A stretch of 64,000 bases of DNA from JBHIKY01 sp042139015 (GCF_042139015.1 NZ_JBHIKY010000010.1:62001-126000), one strand, 5' to 3'. Positions 34,489 to 44,182 are shown, numbered from the stretch's first letter. A program made the numbers and translations. The notes: a model not told the origin generated them from the letters alone.

Positions 34489-35244
34489 ATGTTTCGTACA
34501 AATGAATTAGAAAATAAGGTAGCTGTTGTAACGGGAACCACCAGGGGAATTGGAAAAGCCATCGCTTTAGGATTAGCAGAAGCTGGAGCGTCTCTCGCGT
34601 TAATTCAACGATCTGAAAACGATGAGACAAAGAGAGAAGTAGAACAATATGGCGTACCTTGTAAGATATTTAATTGTGATTTAAGTAAGCCGGAAGAGGT
34701 AAGAGAAGTAATTCCTAAGGTAGTTGAAAAGTTTGGTACAGTAGATATCTTAGTAAACAATGCGGGAGTGCAGAGAAGACACCCCGCGGTGGAATTTCCC
34801 GAAAGTGATTGGGATGAAGTGCTCAATATTAATCTAAAAGCCGTTTGGATTCTTTGCCAGGAAGCAGGAAAAGTAATGACCGCTAAAAACAGCGGAAAAA
34901 TAATTAATATTGCGTCTTTAGTATCTTTCCAGGGTGGCATTACGGTTCCTGCATACACCTCTGCTAAAGGAGCTGTCGGCCAATTAACCAAAGCGTTAGC
35001 AAATGAATGGTCTTCAAAGGGTGTGAACGTAAACGCTATTGTTCCCGGCTACATTGCGACAGATATGAATGATGCTCTTATTAATGACCCCGTTAGGAGC
35101 CGTCAGATTTTAGAGAGAATTCCAGCAGATCGATGGGGGGCGCCGGAGGATTTTATCGGCCCGGCATTATTTTTAGCATCTTCCGCTTCAGAGTATGTTC
35201 ATGGTCACCTTTTAGCTGTAGATGGGGGATGGTTAGGTAGATAA
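34489..35244 (+). CDS. SDR family oxidoreductase (gluconate/KduD-like)
   Basis: This 251-residue classical SDR has TGTTRGIGKA for NAD(P), NNAG, ASLVSFQGG with catalytic Ser, and YTSAKGA with Tyr and Lys. It most resembles gluconate 5-dehydrogenase or 2-dehydro-3-deoxygluconate 5-dehydrogenase. With the zinc dehydrogenase before it, it could isomerise a sugar acid by oxidation then reduction, feeding the dehydratase that follows. Confidence 0.85.
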   Translation: MFRTNELENKVAVVTGTTRGIGKAIALGLAEAGASLALIQRSENDETKREVEQYGVPCKIFNCDLSKPEEVREVIPKVVEKFGTVDILVNNAGVQRRHPAVEFPESDWDEVLNINLKAVWILCQEAGKVMTAKNSGKIINIASLVSFQGGITVPAYTSAKGAVGQLTKALANEWSSKGVNVNAIVPGYIATDMNDALINDPVRSRQILERIPADRWGAPEDFIGPALFLASSASEYVHGHLLAVDGGWLGR

Positions 35245-35270
35245 AAAGGAAGAAAGGAAGGGGCTGAACA

Positions 35271-36524
35271 ATGAGTAAATTGATAATTGAAGATGTGGAA
35301 GTTTTTTTGACGGCACCAAATAATATAGATTTGGTGGTAGTGCGGATTAAAACAAATAAAGAAGGCTTAACCGGTCTCGGTTGTGCTACCTTTACACAGC
35401 GGATTTATGCAGTAAAACATGCCATTGAAGACTATCTAAAACCATTTCTTCTTGGGAAGGATCCTGCAGATATTGAGGATTTATGGCAGACGATGAATGT
35501 AAGCGGTTACTGGAGAAATGGCCCGGTGATGAATAACGCTTTGTCAGGAATAGATATGGCTTTATGGGATATAAAAGGGAAGCTGGCAGATATGCCTGTG
35601 TATGATTTATTAGGCGGGAAATCACGAGACGGAATCGCTTTATACTGTCACACGGATGGGGCCACGAAAGAAGAAGTAGAAGAAAGTGTTAAATCGGCGA
35701 TGGAAGAGGGATATCAATACGTCCGCTGCCAATTAGGCATGTACGGAGGGGCCGGCACAGAGGATACGGGTTTGATTACAACAAAAATGAAACGAGCCGA
35801 AGGATTACTTACGAAACATCCTCCTGAAAACCGCCGGGATGGCCAGTACTTCGATGCGGATGCTTATTTGAAAAGCGTGGACGAATTATTTGATCATTTA
35901 CGGAGGACGATAGAACCTCACATGGAGTTCATTCACGATATTCATGAAAGAGTCCCAGCTATAGAAGCGATTAAATTAGCTAAAAAACTTGAAAAATATG
36001 ATTTGTTTTATCTTGAAGACCCCTTTTCTCCAGAACAGCTGGAATGGTTAAAGATGCTTAGAGAGCAGAGCAGCACCCCCATTGCATTTGGAGAATTATT
36101 TTCGCATCCGAACGACTGGAAAGCACTTATTGCTAATCAGCAGATAGATTTTATCAGAGCTCACGTCAGTGCTATTGGCGGAATAACTCCTGCCAGAAAA
36201 TTGGCAATTTTTGGTGAATTATTTGGGGTCAGAACCGCCTGGCACGGTCCAGGAGATCTATCGCCAATAGGAGTGGCAGCGAATCTGCATTTAGATTATT
36301 GCAGTAATAATTTTGGGATACAGGAATGGACTCCCATGAACGAAGCTTTAAAGGAAGTCTTTCCAGGCGGTCCCGAAATTAAAAATGGTTATGCTTATTT
36401 AAGCGATATCCCTGGCCTTGGCCTGGACTTCCGAGAAGATGAAGCGGAAAAATATCCTCCCCATGGAAAACTGCCGGAATGGACATTGGCACGAATAGTT
36501 GATGGTACGTCTGTTAAACCTTGA
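35271..36524 (+). CDS. ManD/RspA-type sugar-acid dehydratase (enolase superfamily)
   Basis: This 417-residue mandelate racemase-group enzyme has LGGKSRDGIALYCH, the acid/base region YVRCQLGMYGG, the metal-binding FIHDIHERV, YLEDPF and FGELFSHP, and the HGPGDLSP loop with catalytic His. This matches D-mannonate/D-gluconate dehydratase of the ManD (RspA) type, which makes 2-keto-3-deoxygluconate. Efficiency classes within the family cannot be read by eye. KDG kinase and KDPG aldolase are not in the operon. Confidence 0.85.
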   Translation: MSKLIIEDVEVFLTAPNNIDLVVVRIKTNKEGLTGLGCATFTQRIYAVKHAIEDYLKPFLLGKDPADIEDLWQTMNVSGYWRNGPVMNNALSGIDMALWDIKGKLADMPVYDLLGGKSRDGIALYCHTDGATKEEVEESVKSAMEEGYQYVRCQLGMYGGAGTEDTGLITTKMKRAEGLLTKHPPENRRDGQYFDADAYLKSVDELFDHLRRTIEPHMEFIHDIHERVPAIEAIKLAKKLEKYDLFYLEDPFSPEQLEWLKMLREQSSTPIAFGELFSHPNDWKALIANQQIDFIRAHVSAIGGITPARKLAIFGELFGVRTAWHGPGDLSPIGVAANLHLDYCSNNFGIQEWTPMNEALKEVFPGGPEIKNGYAYLSDIPGLGLDFREDEAEKYPPHGKLPEWTLARIVDGTSVKP

Positions 36525-36557
36525 TATAACAACTTAAAAACTAAGGGGTTGTGAAGA

Positions 36558-37583
36558 ATGAAAAGCATGAAAACTTTTGGTGTATTTATTCTCATAATGA
36601 GTGGTCTTATGTTCATTGCTGCCTGCGGTTCCAATGATTCTTCAGATAATGATACAGAGGGGGCGGAATCCTCCGGGGACGCTGAATATACTCTGCGTGT
36701 AGGTATTACTCAGAATGATCAAAATGCTGAGTATGAGGGCATAGAGCAATTTAAAGAAAGAGTAGAAGAAAGAACGGATGGTGCTATTAAAATTGAAACC
36801 TATCATAGTGATCAGCTGGCCAGTGTTCCTGATTTAATTGAGCAGGCTTCTACAGGAAACAGTGTAGGAACTATCACGGACGCTGGTCAGATTGGAGATT
36901 TGAAGAATGAATTTTATGTCCTGCAATCTCCATATATGTTTCAAAATAATGAGCAGATCGATAAATTCTTAGAATCAGATCTCTATCAAGAATGGGTGGA
37001 TGACTTCTCAGCGCAGGGCTTACAAATTCTTTCATTCAATTGGAAGCTGGGAGAACGTAATCTAGCAACGACGAATAAAATTGAGACCATCGAAGATGTG
37101 AAGGGAAATGTCATCCGAACAAACGGGTCTCAGATTGTGGATGAAACAATTTCTTCCATGGGAGGGTCGCCAAGTGGGATGCCTTGGACAGAAGCCTATC
37201 CAGGATTAGAACAGGGAGTAATAGACGGAGTAGAAGCTCATAACCTTGCGATTTATGAGTCCAGTCTTCATGAAGTAATCAATCACATTGCTAGAACAAA
37301 TCATTTTCAATTGGTATCAGGATTGGTTGCCAGCGCAGATTGGTTTAACGGGCTGCCTGAGGAGTTTCAAGAAATAGTGATAGAAGAAGCGCAAGCTGCT
37401 GGAGACACAGCGGCTGAAATAGCAGCAGAGAAATCTGCTGAATATGAAGAATTAATGATAGAAGAGGGCGTTGAGTTTCATGATGTGGATCAGGAAGAAT
37501 TCAGAAAGATGACTCAGAAAGCTTACGAGTCTGTGGGATTGGAAGAAGCTCGAAAGCAAGTGAATGAAGTGATTCAAGAATGA
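36558..37583 (+). CDS. dctP: TRAP transporter solute-binding lipoprotein, DctP type
   Basis: This 341-residue protein has a lipoprotein signal (lipobox IAAC near residue 23) and a DctP/TeaA-like fold with NWKLGERNLATTNKI, VIRTNGSQI, and EQGVIDGVEAHN, where a conserved Arg binds the substrate carboxylate. It is the extracytoplasmic receptor of the TRAP system coded next. Being in a sugar-acid operon, it probably binds a hexuronate or aldonate. Confidence 0.88.
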   Translation: MKSMKTFGVFILIMSGLMFIAACGSNDSSDNDTEGAESSGDAEYTLRVGITQNDQNAEYEGIEQFKERVEERTDGAIKIETYHSDQLASVPDLIEQASTGNSVGTITDAGQIGDLKNEFYVLQSPYMFQNNEQIDKFLESDLYQEWVDDFSAQGLQILSFNWKLGERNLATTNKIETIEDVKGNVIRTNGSQIVDETISSMGGSPSGMPWTEAYPGLEQGVIDGVEAHNLAIYESSLHEVINHIARTNHFQLVSGLVASADWFNGLPEEFQEIVIEEAQAAGDTAAEIAAEKSAEYEELMIEEGVEFHDVDQEEFRKMTQKAYESVGLEEARKQVNEVIQE

Positions 37584-38068
37584 CTTCTAACTCTATTTTC
37601 ATTAACTTAAAAAATGGTTATTTGAAAATTGAAAGCTTCGTTGTCATCTCCTTGTTTATTTCCCTTGTCGCTCTCGTCTTTATGGAAGTCGTAGTCAGAG
37701 CATTTGACAGCCCAACGAGATGGTCTGTTGGGGTGGCACAGTTAATATTTATGTGGCTCATTTTTATTGGAGCAAATCAGGCCTTAAGGGGAAATTCACA
37801 CATTGGAATTGATATTGTAACGCAATTGCTTCCTAAACAATTCCAAAGGTATCTAGCATTTGGAGTAAATGCGTTACTTGTCCTCTTTCTAGCAATGTTA
37901 GTTTATTACGGTTTAGAAATGACGTTTGCTAATACTGGAAGAATAATATCAGGCACATCCATTGGTTATTTTTATACCACTCTTGCTGTGCCCGTAGGAG
38001 CGTTCCTTATGCTGATAACAGGAGTCTTCCAAATGATTAATCTAATAAAAGCCTCCAGCAAAACGTAG
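37580..38068 (+). CDS. dctQ: TRAP transporter small membrane subunit, DctQ type
   Basis: This 162-residue protein has four membrane helices and the typical VVRAFDSPTRWSVGVAQ and FIGANQALRGNSHIGIDI segments of DctQ proteins. Its ATG overlaps the dctP stop (ATGA), so expression is coupled. Confidence 0.88.
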   Translation: MTSNSIFINLKNGYLKIESFVVISLFISLVALVFMEVVVRAFDSPTRWSVGVAQLIFMWLIFIGANQALRGNSHIGIDIVTQLLPKQFQRYLAFGVNALLVLFLAMLVYYGLEMTFANTGRIISGTSIGYFYTTLAVPVGAFLMLITGVFQMINLIKASSKT

Positions 38069-38116
38069 GAAAAGTACAGCCAGGTCAGTATGTCACCTTG
38101 GAAGGGGGGAGTCATC

Positions 38117-39403
38117 TTGATTTTAATGCTGATCGTGTTTTTCGTTTTAATGTTTATCAATATGCCAATAGCATTTGCCATCGGGATAGCTGCTATGACT
38201 TATTTTATCAGGACATCCGACTTAACAAATATGTTAGCGATCCAGCAATTTGTTACTGGCACACAGTCCTTTCCTTTATTAGCTGTTCCGTTTTTCGTGT
38301 TGGCAGGGCATATTCTTAATGTTTCTGGTATCACCTCACGGTTAATCAAATTTTCAAATTTGTTAACGGGTCACTTAGCTGGTGGTTTAGCGCATGTATC
38401 TATCGTATTAAGTACGTTATTAGGAGGGATATCCGGATCAGCCACCGCCGATGCAGCCATGCAGAGCCGGATTTTAACCAAGGACATGGTGCAAAGAGGA
38501 TATTCAAAGGGTTTTTCCATCGGTGTAATAGGTGTCAGTTCATTAATCACCTCTACCATACCGCCAAGCATTGGTTTAATCTTGTATGGATTTATTGGCG
38601 GAGTTTCGATTGGTGACCTTTTTATGGCGGGTATTGTCCCGGGTATTCTCATGTGTTTTACGCTGATGCTTACGGTATCTATTGTAGCTAAAAAGCGTGG
38701 CTATGATAGTGACATTGTGGTGGAAAGACCAACAGCAAAGGAGTTATTGATTAGCTTTAAAGACTGTATCTGGGCATTGCTGTTTCCAGTTATTTTATTA
38801 GTTGGAATTCGTTTTGGATTTTTCTCTGCTACGGAAGGCGGTGCGGTCGCAGTTGTGTATGCTCTGTTAGTGGGTACATTCATATACAGAGAACTGAACT
38901 GGACAAATTTTAAAAAAGCCATTTATGACTCTGTTCAGGATAACAGTATGATTATGTTAATTATCGCTGCTGCTTCGATATTTAGTTATGTCATTGCTTA
39001 TGAAAACTTACCGAGGACTGCTTCAGAATTAATTACCGGTATCACTGCAGAACCCACTCTTTTATTATTGATCGTGCTGTTCATTGTCTTTTTAGCAGGA
39101 CTATTTATGGAAGCTACTGCAAACACGTTGTTATTAACGCCGATTTTTTTGCCAATTGTGGAACAGGCAGGCGTTGATCCTGTCCACTTCGGCATTTTAA
39201 TGATTGTCCTCATCACACTTGGCGGTATGACGCCGCCATTAGGAGTAACAATGTTTGCCGTGTGCTCCATTACAAGAACATCTGTACTAGAGTTCTCTAA
39301 AGGAGCCGCTCCATTTCTGCTAGCAGTGTTGATTCTTATCATCATATTGGTATTTTTCCCTCAACTAGTTTTATTTGTTCCCGATTATTTGAATGGAAGT
39401 TAA
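38117..39403 (+). CDS. dctM: TRAP transporter large permease, DctM type
   Basis: This protein of about 428 residues has about twelve helices, NMPIAFAIGIAA, GGISGSATADAA, STIPPSIGLILYG and LGGMTPPLGVTMFA. It drives sodium-coupled uptake with DctQ and DctP. The TTG at 38117 is preferred because AAGGGGGG lies 7 bases before it and DctM proteins start close to this point; ATG 38090 lies before the ribosome site. Confidence 0.88.
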   Translation: MILMLIVFFVLMFINMPIAFAIGIAAMTYFIRTSDLTNMLAIQQFVTGTQSFPLLAVPFFVLAGHILNVSGITSRLIKFSNLLTGHLAGGLAHVSIVLSTLLGGISGSATADAAMQSRILTKDMVQRGYSKGFSIGVIGVSSLITSTIPPSIGLILYGFIGGVSIGDLFMAGIVPGILMCFTLMLTVSIVAKKRGYDSDIVVERPTAKELLISFKDCIWALLFPVILLVGIRFGFFSATEGGAVAVVYALLVGTFIYRELNWTNFKKAIYDSVQDNSMIMLIIAAASIFSYVIAYENLPRTASELITGITAEPTLLLLIVLFIVFLAGLFMEATANTLLLTPIFLPIVEQAGVDPVHFGILMIVLITLGGMTPPLGVTMFAVCSITRTSVLEFSKGAAPFLLAVLILIIILVFFPQLVLFVPDYLNGS

Positions 39404-39443
39404 TCTAGAAAAAACCTGGTTGAAACCAGAAAGGGTGATGAAA

Positions 39444-40391
39444 ATGATCTTATCTTCCGCTCAGCTGTCTGAACAACACCAACAACATTTAGAAAAAAAA
39501 TATCCAGGCCAAGTCTTTATCTTTTGCGATAGCATGAATGAGGCAGAAGAACACTTACCTGATGCTGAAATATTAATAACCTATGGAGCCGACCTCACGG
39601 AGGAATTATTATCAAAGGCAAGTAAATTAAAATGGATCATGATTATATCAGCAGGAATCGAAAAATTGCCATTCAATGCCTTAGAACAACGAGATATAAT
39701 AGTAACAAGCGCTAGAGGAGTCCATAAAGCACCGAGCTCTGAATATGTATTTTTCATGTTGATGCTCGTATGCAGACAAGGAAAACAACTGATCTCGAAC
39801 GAAGCGGATAAAATTTGGACCCGGAATATTCACATGGAAGAAATCACCGGAAAGAGTATACTAATTGCAGGAACTGGAGCCATTGGCCAGGAAGTGGCCA
39901 GGATAGCAAAAGCATTTCAAATGAGAACGTACGGAGTCTCCCGCAGTGGAAAAACAGTAGAGTATTTTGACAAAACTCTAACCCATGATGAAATGGACAA
40001 GTATATGCCAGAGGTAGATTTCGTGATTTCGATTCTTCCAAGCACGGATGAAACGAGAGGATTTTTTAACTATGCACATTTTCAACGAATGCCTCGTCAC
40101 GCCGTATTTATGAATATTGGCAGAGGCGATGCGGTGAAAGAAGAAGAGATTTTAAAAGCCGTCCATAACCAAGAAATTGCGCATGCTGTGTTAGATGTGT
40201 TTGAAGTGGAGCCGTTACCTGAAAATCATCCTTTCTGGGAAGAAGAGAAAATTACAGTAACTTCCCATCTGTCAGGAGTCTCCCCTAATTATCACACCCG
40301 TGCTCTTGGTATTTTTGAAGAAAACCTGGAAAGGTATTTATCAGATCATCAGGATTATATAAATAAAATAGATACGTCAAAGAGATATTAA
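39444..40391 (+). CDS. D-isomer-specific 2-hydroxyacid dehydrogenase family protein
   Basis: This protein of about 315 residues has the catalytic domain split around a Rossmann core: ILIAGTGAIGQEVARIAKAF binds NAD(P), NIGRGDAVKEEEIL carries the Arg, VFEVEPLPENHPFW the Glu and SHLSG the position of the catalytic His. Such enzymes reduce 2-oxo acids or glyoxylate/hydroxypyruvate. AAAGGGTG precedes ATG 39444; ATG 39438 and an ATG overlapping dctM are alternatives. It is the last gene of the operon. Confidence 0.82.
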   Translation: MILSSAQLSEQHQQHLEKKYPGQVFIFCDSMNEAEEHLPDAEILITYGADLTEELLSKASKLKWIMIISAGIEKLPFNALEQRDIIVTSARGVHKAPSSEYVFFMLMLVCRQGKQLISNEADKIWTRNIHMEEITGKSILIAGTGAIGQEVARIAKAFQMRTYGVSRSGKTVEYFDKTLTHDEMDKYMPEVDFVISILPSTDETRGFFNYAHFQRMPRHAVFMNIGRGDAVKEEEILKAVHNQEIAHAVLDVFEVEPLPENHPFWEEEKITVTSHLSGVSPNYHTRALGIFEENLERYLSDHQDYINKIDTSKRY

Positions 40392-41424
40392 GGACTTGTG
40401 GAGTGGATCAATATAAATGTAGAGATATGTCAAAACTTTTGAGAGTTACTGCGTGTCAAAGGAGCTTTATTTTTTGAGTTTTATGAATAGGTGAATTTGA
40501 GGATAAGTTCTGTGTGAAGCATATTATTTGTGAGATGTTGATAAATTGTAAAAATGTGTAGGAGTTTAATAGATAGACTGAAACCTTTTTTTACAATCGG
40601 CTATACGGCCAATACAATAGACTGATTTCCCAAAAGGAGATTGGCTACTGGACATAATAATCCATCCCTTAAGTTGAGACGCTTAAGGATGGATTATTTT
40701 TTATGGTGAAATGACAATTTAACATGATTGCTTAGAAGATTGTCATTTGGTTTCTCCTCCTTCCTATAGGGAGGGAGAAGCTGGTCCATCCTTAAAAGAG
40801 CCTTACCTATTGTATATTCTATTATAGCCGGTGTAATGTTTCCTTTGGAAGATTGCACATTGAATTGCAGGATTATCCAACTATATTAAGTTGCCAATTG
40901 AAGTGTGCGAAAGGTGAGTTAATAGAAATAATTTTATTTTAAAAATCAAACATATCTGGAACCCATAAATATATTTTCGGAAAGAAAGTAACAAACAGAA
41001 GCGCACAAACCCCATCATGACAAGGTAAGGTATGGATGCGTTAAAAACATTCTTTACAGGTAAGAGAACACGAAAAATTATAAAACCGGTATGGCAGTTG
41101 GTATATTAAATGAGTATTCAAGATGGGGGATTGGTGTATACTTGCTAAACATGATAAATACTTGGACGGTTCGGTAAGGTGTGACACGTAGAGAATTAAG
41201 CATTATAAGCCATAACGAAGCGGCGCTTTTTTATATAAAACATAGGGTGTTAACTTAGGTTTTTTAAAAGTGTGTCCGGCAAACGCATACGCTTTAGGGT
41301 TCAAGTCGTATTGGTTATTTGAAGGAATCCGGAGGCAAATCTCCGACCAGAGGAATAACGAATCTCATTCTTCCAGAGCTCGGAGGTACTAAATTAATAG
41401 TGATTGGCCAAATTTTTTGTGAAT
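40392..41424. other. About 1 kb with no intact gene
   Basis: Only short, interrupted frames are present on both strands. The one clear structure is the hairpin at 40656-40702. The stretch is AT-rich and looks like decayed insertion-sequence or gene remains. Confidence 0.5.
40656..40702 (+). terminator. Long hairpin, terminator-like
   Basis: AATAATCCATCC then TTAAG pairs with CTTAA then GGATGGATTATT around an 8-base loop, followed by TTTTT. It is 265 bases after the hydroxyacid dehydrogenase stop and may end that operon. Confidence 0.65.
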
Positions 41425-41505
41425 ACAGACAAATCATGTAGATGTTGAAAGCCAACCTTCTTATATAAGTTGACTGCACAGCCATTGCCGGAGTTAACAC
41501 AGAGT
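41425..41505 (-). pseudogene. GNAT acetyltransferase C-terminal relic
   Basis: On the minus strand LCVNSGNGCAVNLYKKVGFQ matches the conserved C-terminal strand-helix of GNAT acetyltransferases (N..A..LYKK.GF). Stop codons follow at once and no upstream part is readable. Confidence 0.5.
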
Positions 41506-41529
41506 CTTAGATTCAATGTCCTTAATTGT

Positions 41530-41774
41530 AATTAACCATTTTAAGGAACCAGTTAGTAATTGCCGCCCTGCGGGAGACTGTAGGAAAAGGCCTCACTTTA
41601 CCCACATTAGCATCTGCAGCCAATAATGGTGAAGGACTTATATACGAAGAGTCAAGAAGCACGGGGGATACTTCTAAATGGTATAGGTGGGATGATGATT
41701 CACCCTATGGTTCTTATCCGTATGCAAATTTGGGTCAAAATAAATACCAATATAGAGATGTAGAAAAATACTAA
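41530..41774 (+). pseudogene. Remnant of a small secreted protein
   Basis: A frame ends at TAA 41772 and reads like a signal peptide end (TLPTLASAA) followed by a polar, Tyr/Trp-rich mature part (SKWYRWDDDSPYGSYPYANL). No start codon with a ribosome site precedes it. It could be the tail of a secreted peptide such as a bacteriocin, but no family was recognised. Confidence 0.35.
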
Positions 41775-41919
41775 TAACTAATAAAGTGAAATTTGTGTTA
41801 TTACCTATAAAAGGGACTGGTGCTAAAAGGTTTTTATCATCACTTTTTTTTAAAAGATAAAACTGGTATTATGAAAATCGACAAAAATATTGATATAAAA
41901 AAGTTGAAAGGATATCATT

Positions 41920-42105
41920 ATGAGAAAAGCTTTAAATGTAATTTTTGTTATTTTAATATTTATTGTGCTGTTCTTTTCTTATCAAATGATTTTTCACCCT
42001 CCTCCTGTGTCAAATGCTTTACAAATAGGAAATTTACACATTCAGTTTGGTGTATCTCTTTTATTGCTTATCTGTGTTTTAATATTCAAACGTTTACTAA
42101 AATAA
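41920..42105 (+). CDS. Small two-helix membrane protein, unknown function
   Basis: This 61-residue protein has two hydrophobic helices (residues 4-24 and 42-57) around a short PPP loop and a basic end. GAAAGGAT lies 7 bases before the ATG. It is surrounded by gene relics but is itself intact. No family recognised. Confidence 0.55.
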   Translation: MRKALNVIFVILIFIVLFFSYQMIFHPPPVSNALQIGNLHIQFGVSLLLLICVLIFKRLLK

Positions 42106-42267
42106 TTTAAGATATCTAGAGTAAATCATTAGAAATCCTATAAACAAGGGACGTATACTTGGGAAGAGATTCGAAAGCCTAGCTGAGTACAAGTCTATGA
42201 ATCTTTAAATATTTGTCCAGTTTAGTGTTAAAACATACCATACTATTTTACTTATAAAGAGTTAATC

Positions 42268-42631
42268 CAGAATATACGGGAGCAGCCAGAGAAACGTTTA
42301 ACACCTCAAGACTAGCACAGATAGCTTCAGTAGCAGCCTTGGAAGATCAAAAATTCATCAAAGAATGTAATAAAGAGAACCGAAAAGAACTGGAGCATTC
42401 TTATACATTTTGCTGGCGATACGGATTATCATATTATCCTTCTCGAAGTAATTTTATTTTTATTGACTTGAAAAGACCAGCACATCAAATTGCTGAATTT
42501 TTACTATCTAAGGGTTCATTATACGATCTGGAACCGATTTAGGATGTTCAACGGGTGTAAGAATAACTTTGGGCACTTCTAAACAAAATGATGATTTAAT
42601 GTTACATCTATCACAAATTCTTCAATCATAA
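42268..42631 (+). pseudogene. Histidinol-phosphate aminotransferase (HisC) 3' relic
   Basis: Reading through a frameshift gives ARETFNTSRLAQIASVAALE, YGLSYYPSRSNFIFIDLKRP and, in another frame, CSTGVRITLGTSKQNDDL to a TAA at 42629-42631. These are the C-terminal landmarks of HisC-type aminotransferases. The N-terminal two thirds including the PLP lysine are missing. Confidence 0.75.
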
Positions 42632-42753
42632 TTTTCAGAATAAAGATATGCACATTGAAGGAAGTGCAGGGTTAAGATTTTTTGTTATCTAACATAGAAG
42701 TGGTTTGGCAATAAAATAAAAACACATGAAATTCGACTTTTCCACATAAATTT

Positions 42754-42791
42754 CTTAACGTTGTAAATCCGCATTTTGCTGACAGTACCCC
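42754..42791 (-). repeat. Tn3-family terminal inverted repeat (right-end orientation), Tn1546-like
   Basis: Read on the minus strand the 38 bases begin GGGGTACTGTCAGC, contain AAAATGCGGATTTACAA and end CGTTAAG, close to the Tn1546 end. The outer GGGG faces right, so the element would extend left, toward the repeat at 26031. Confidence 0.75.
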
Positions 42792-43064
42792 ATGTAATAA
42801 AGGTAGCTGGGATGATGTGCAAATTAACACTTAAAATACGTGCAAAATATCTTCAAAAGTTACACACGGATTCCATTATTAAGGAAGAAAAGCACGTTAA
42901 TCTAATCAATTAATTTTTTGATATGGCTCATTCATAGGAGAAAACGGAATTGTTACGAACATTAATACAATATGGTGCCCGAGAACTACCTTTTGGTTGG
43001 GGCCAGTCTGTGGTTTGTATTCAATAGACTTACCTTCTTCCACTTCCACCCATTAACATTTTAT
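42792..43064. other. Gap without recognisable gene
   Basis: Between the Tn3-type end and the terminator of the glycosylase gene only short broken frames occur. No ribosome site or family motif was found. Confidence 0.4.
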
Positions 43065-43065
43065 T

Positions 43066-43128
43066 AGGGGTCCAGAGCAAAAAAGCGAAATTTGCTTAGC
43101 GTATTCGCGTCTTTTTCATTAGACCCCT
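43066..43128. terminator. Nested bidirectional terminator after the glycosylase gene
   Basis: An inner stem GCGAA/TTCGC (43085-43108) is flanked by AAAAAA and TTTTT, and an outer stem AGGGGTC/GACCCCT closes it. It lies 12 bases past the glycosylase stop on the minus strand. Confidence 0.6.
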
Positions 43129-43140
43129 CTATAGTAATTC

Positions 43141-44097
43141 TCAATAATTACTCGTTGCACACCAATCGGTTTGGTGTTTTTGTTCGAATTGAGCCATCTG
43201 CAGTTGGTGCCACCAAACAAACGCCACCCAACTTCGCCAGGGAGACCACGTTTCTGCAATTTGGCGAACCTCCTTTTCTGAAGCTCGTTCACCTTTCTTA
43301 TAAAATTGCCCCACGATCATTTGAATTCCTAGATCCCCCGCTGGGATTACATCATGAAAACCAAGGCCCCTCATGAGAACGCACTCTGCAGTCCAACGAC
43401 CGATCCCTTTATATTGTATTAAGGATTGGCAAGCTTCTTCATAGGGCATTTTTGCTAATGTAGCAAAGTTAATATCTCTGTTAGCCACGGCCTCTGATAC
43501 AGTTATTAAATATTTCGCCTTTTGACGACTAAACTGATTCTCACGTAGCTTTTTTTCACCTAATTCAACAACCTGCTGCGGTTTAGGCAACACGGGAAAA
43601 GATTGTCCTTCAACTTGAAAAGAATTATTACAAAGATCTAAAAGCTTCATCTTTAATTTGTTAGCGAACGTGACATTAACTTGCTGCCCAATAATCGCCC
43701 ACATCAAAGATTCATATGGATCCCCAATCAACACGGGACGTAAACCAATGTAATCACTCATTTGCTTCCCGAGTACTGGATCCTTAAGTAACAGCTTATG
43801 AAATGGTTCAGGATCAATGGTTAAGGAAAAAATACGTTTTAAGGTTTCAACGGATTGATTTAAAATCTTTTTGTCAACCTTTTCCCCGCAAACTTCTACC
43901 GTAATTTTTTTATGATTAGGAGGATTTTGAAATAACATTCGAACCAATACCGGCTGCCCTGAAAAAGTAAAGATACGTTGATATCCTTTATCATTTACCT
44001 TTTCAAGCACTAAGGAAGGGGACCTTCGCAGATAAGCCAATGCTTGACCAAAATGGTAAGGTTGGACCGGGATAATTTCCACTTGTTTCTTCTGCAT
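43141..44097 (-). CDS. DNA-3-methyladenine glycosylase, AlkA-like (HhH-GPD)
   Basis: This 318-residue protein has an N-terminal AlkA-like domain and a helix-hairpin-helix GPD domain: IIGQQVNVTFA, then YKGIGRWTAECVLMRGLGF as the hairpin and VIPAGDLGI with the catalytic Asp (near residue 225 to 240). It removes alkylated bases from DNA. The ATG at 44097 lies after GGAGGTG; a longer frame from 44133 has no ribosome site. Length fits bacilli AlkA proteins. Confidence 0.9.
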   Translation of the reverse strand: MQKKQVEIIPVQPYHFGQALAYLRRSPSLVLEKVNDKGYQRIFTFSGQPVLVRMLFQNPPNHKKITVEVCGEKVDKKILNQSVETLKRIFSLTIDPEPFHKLLLKDPVLGKQMSDYIGLRPVLIGDPYESLMWAIIGQQVNVTFANKLKMKLLDLCNNSFQVEGQSFPVLPKPQQVVELGEKKLRENQFSRQKAKYLITVSEAVANRDINFATLAKMPYEEACQSLIQYKGIGRWTAECVLMRGLGFHDVIPAGDLGIQMIVGQFYKKGERASEKEVRQIAETWSPWRSWVAFVWWHQLQMAQFEQKHQTDWCATSNY

Positions 44098-44182
44098 GTG
44101 TACACCTCCAATGTTATCTATAGCTACATTCACAAATACATCACAAATAATTTAGCGTGTGCTAAAAAAGATGTTATTTGAT

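Noticed and set aside
41315..41500. 61-codon minus-strand frame
   Set aside because: No start signals; it overlaps the GNAT relic in another frame and its own translation matches nothing.
26026..42796. Target-site duplication for a 16.8-kb Tn3 element
   Set aside because: The five bases outside the two ends (TTATT and ATGTA) are different.
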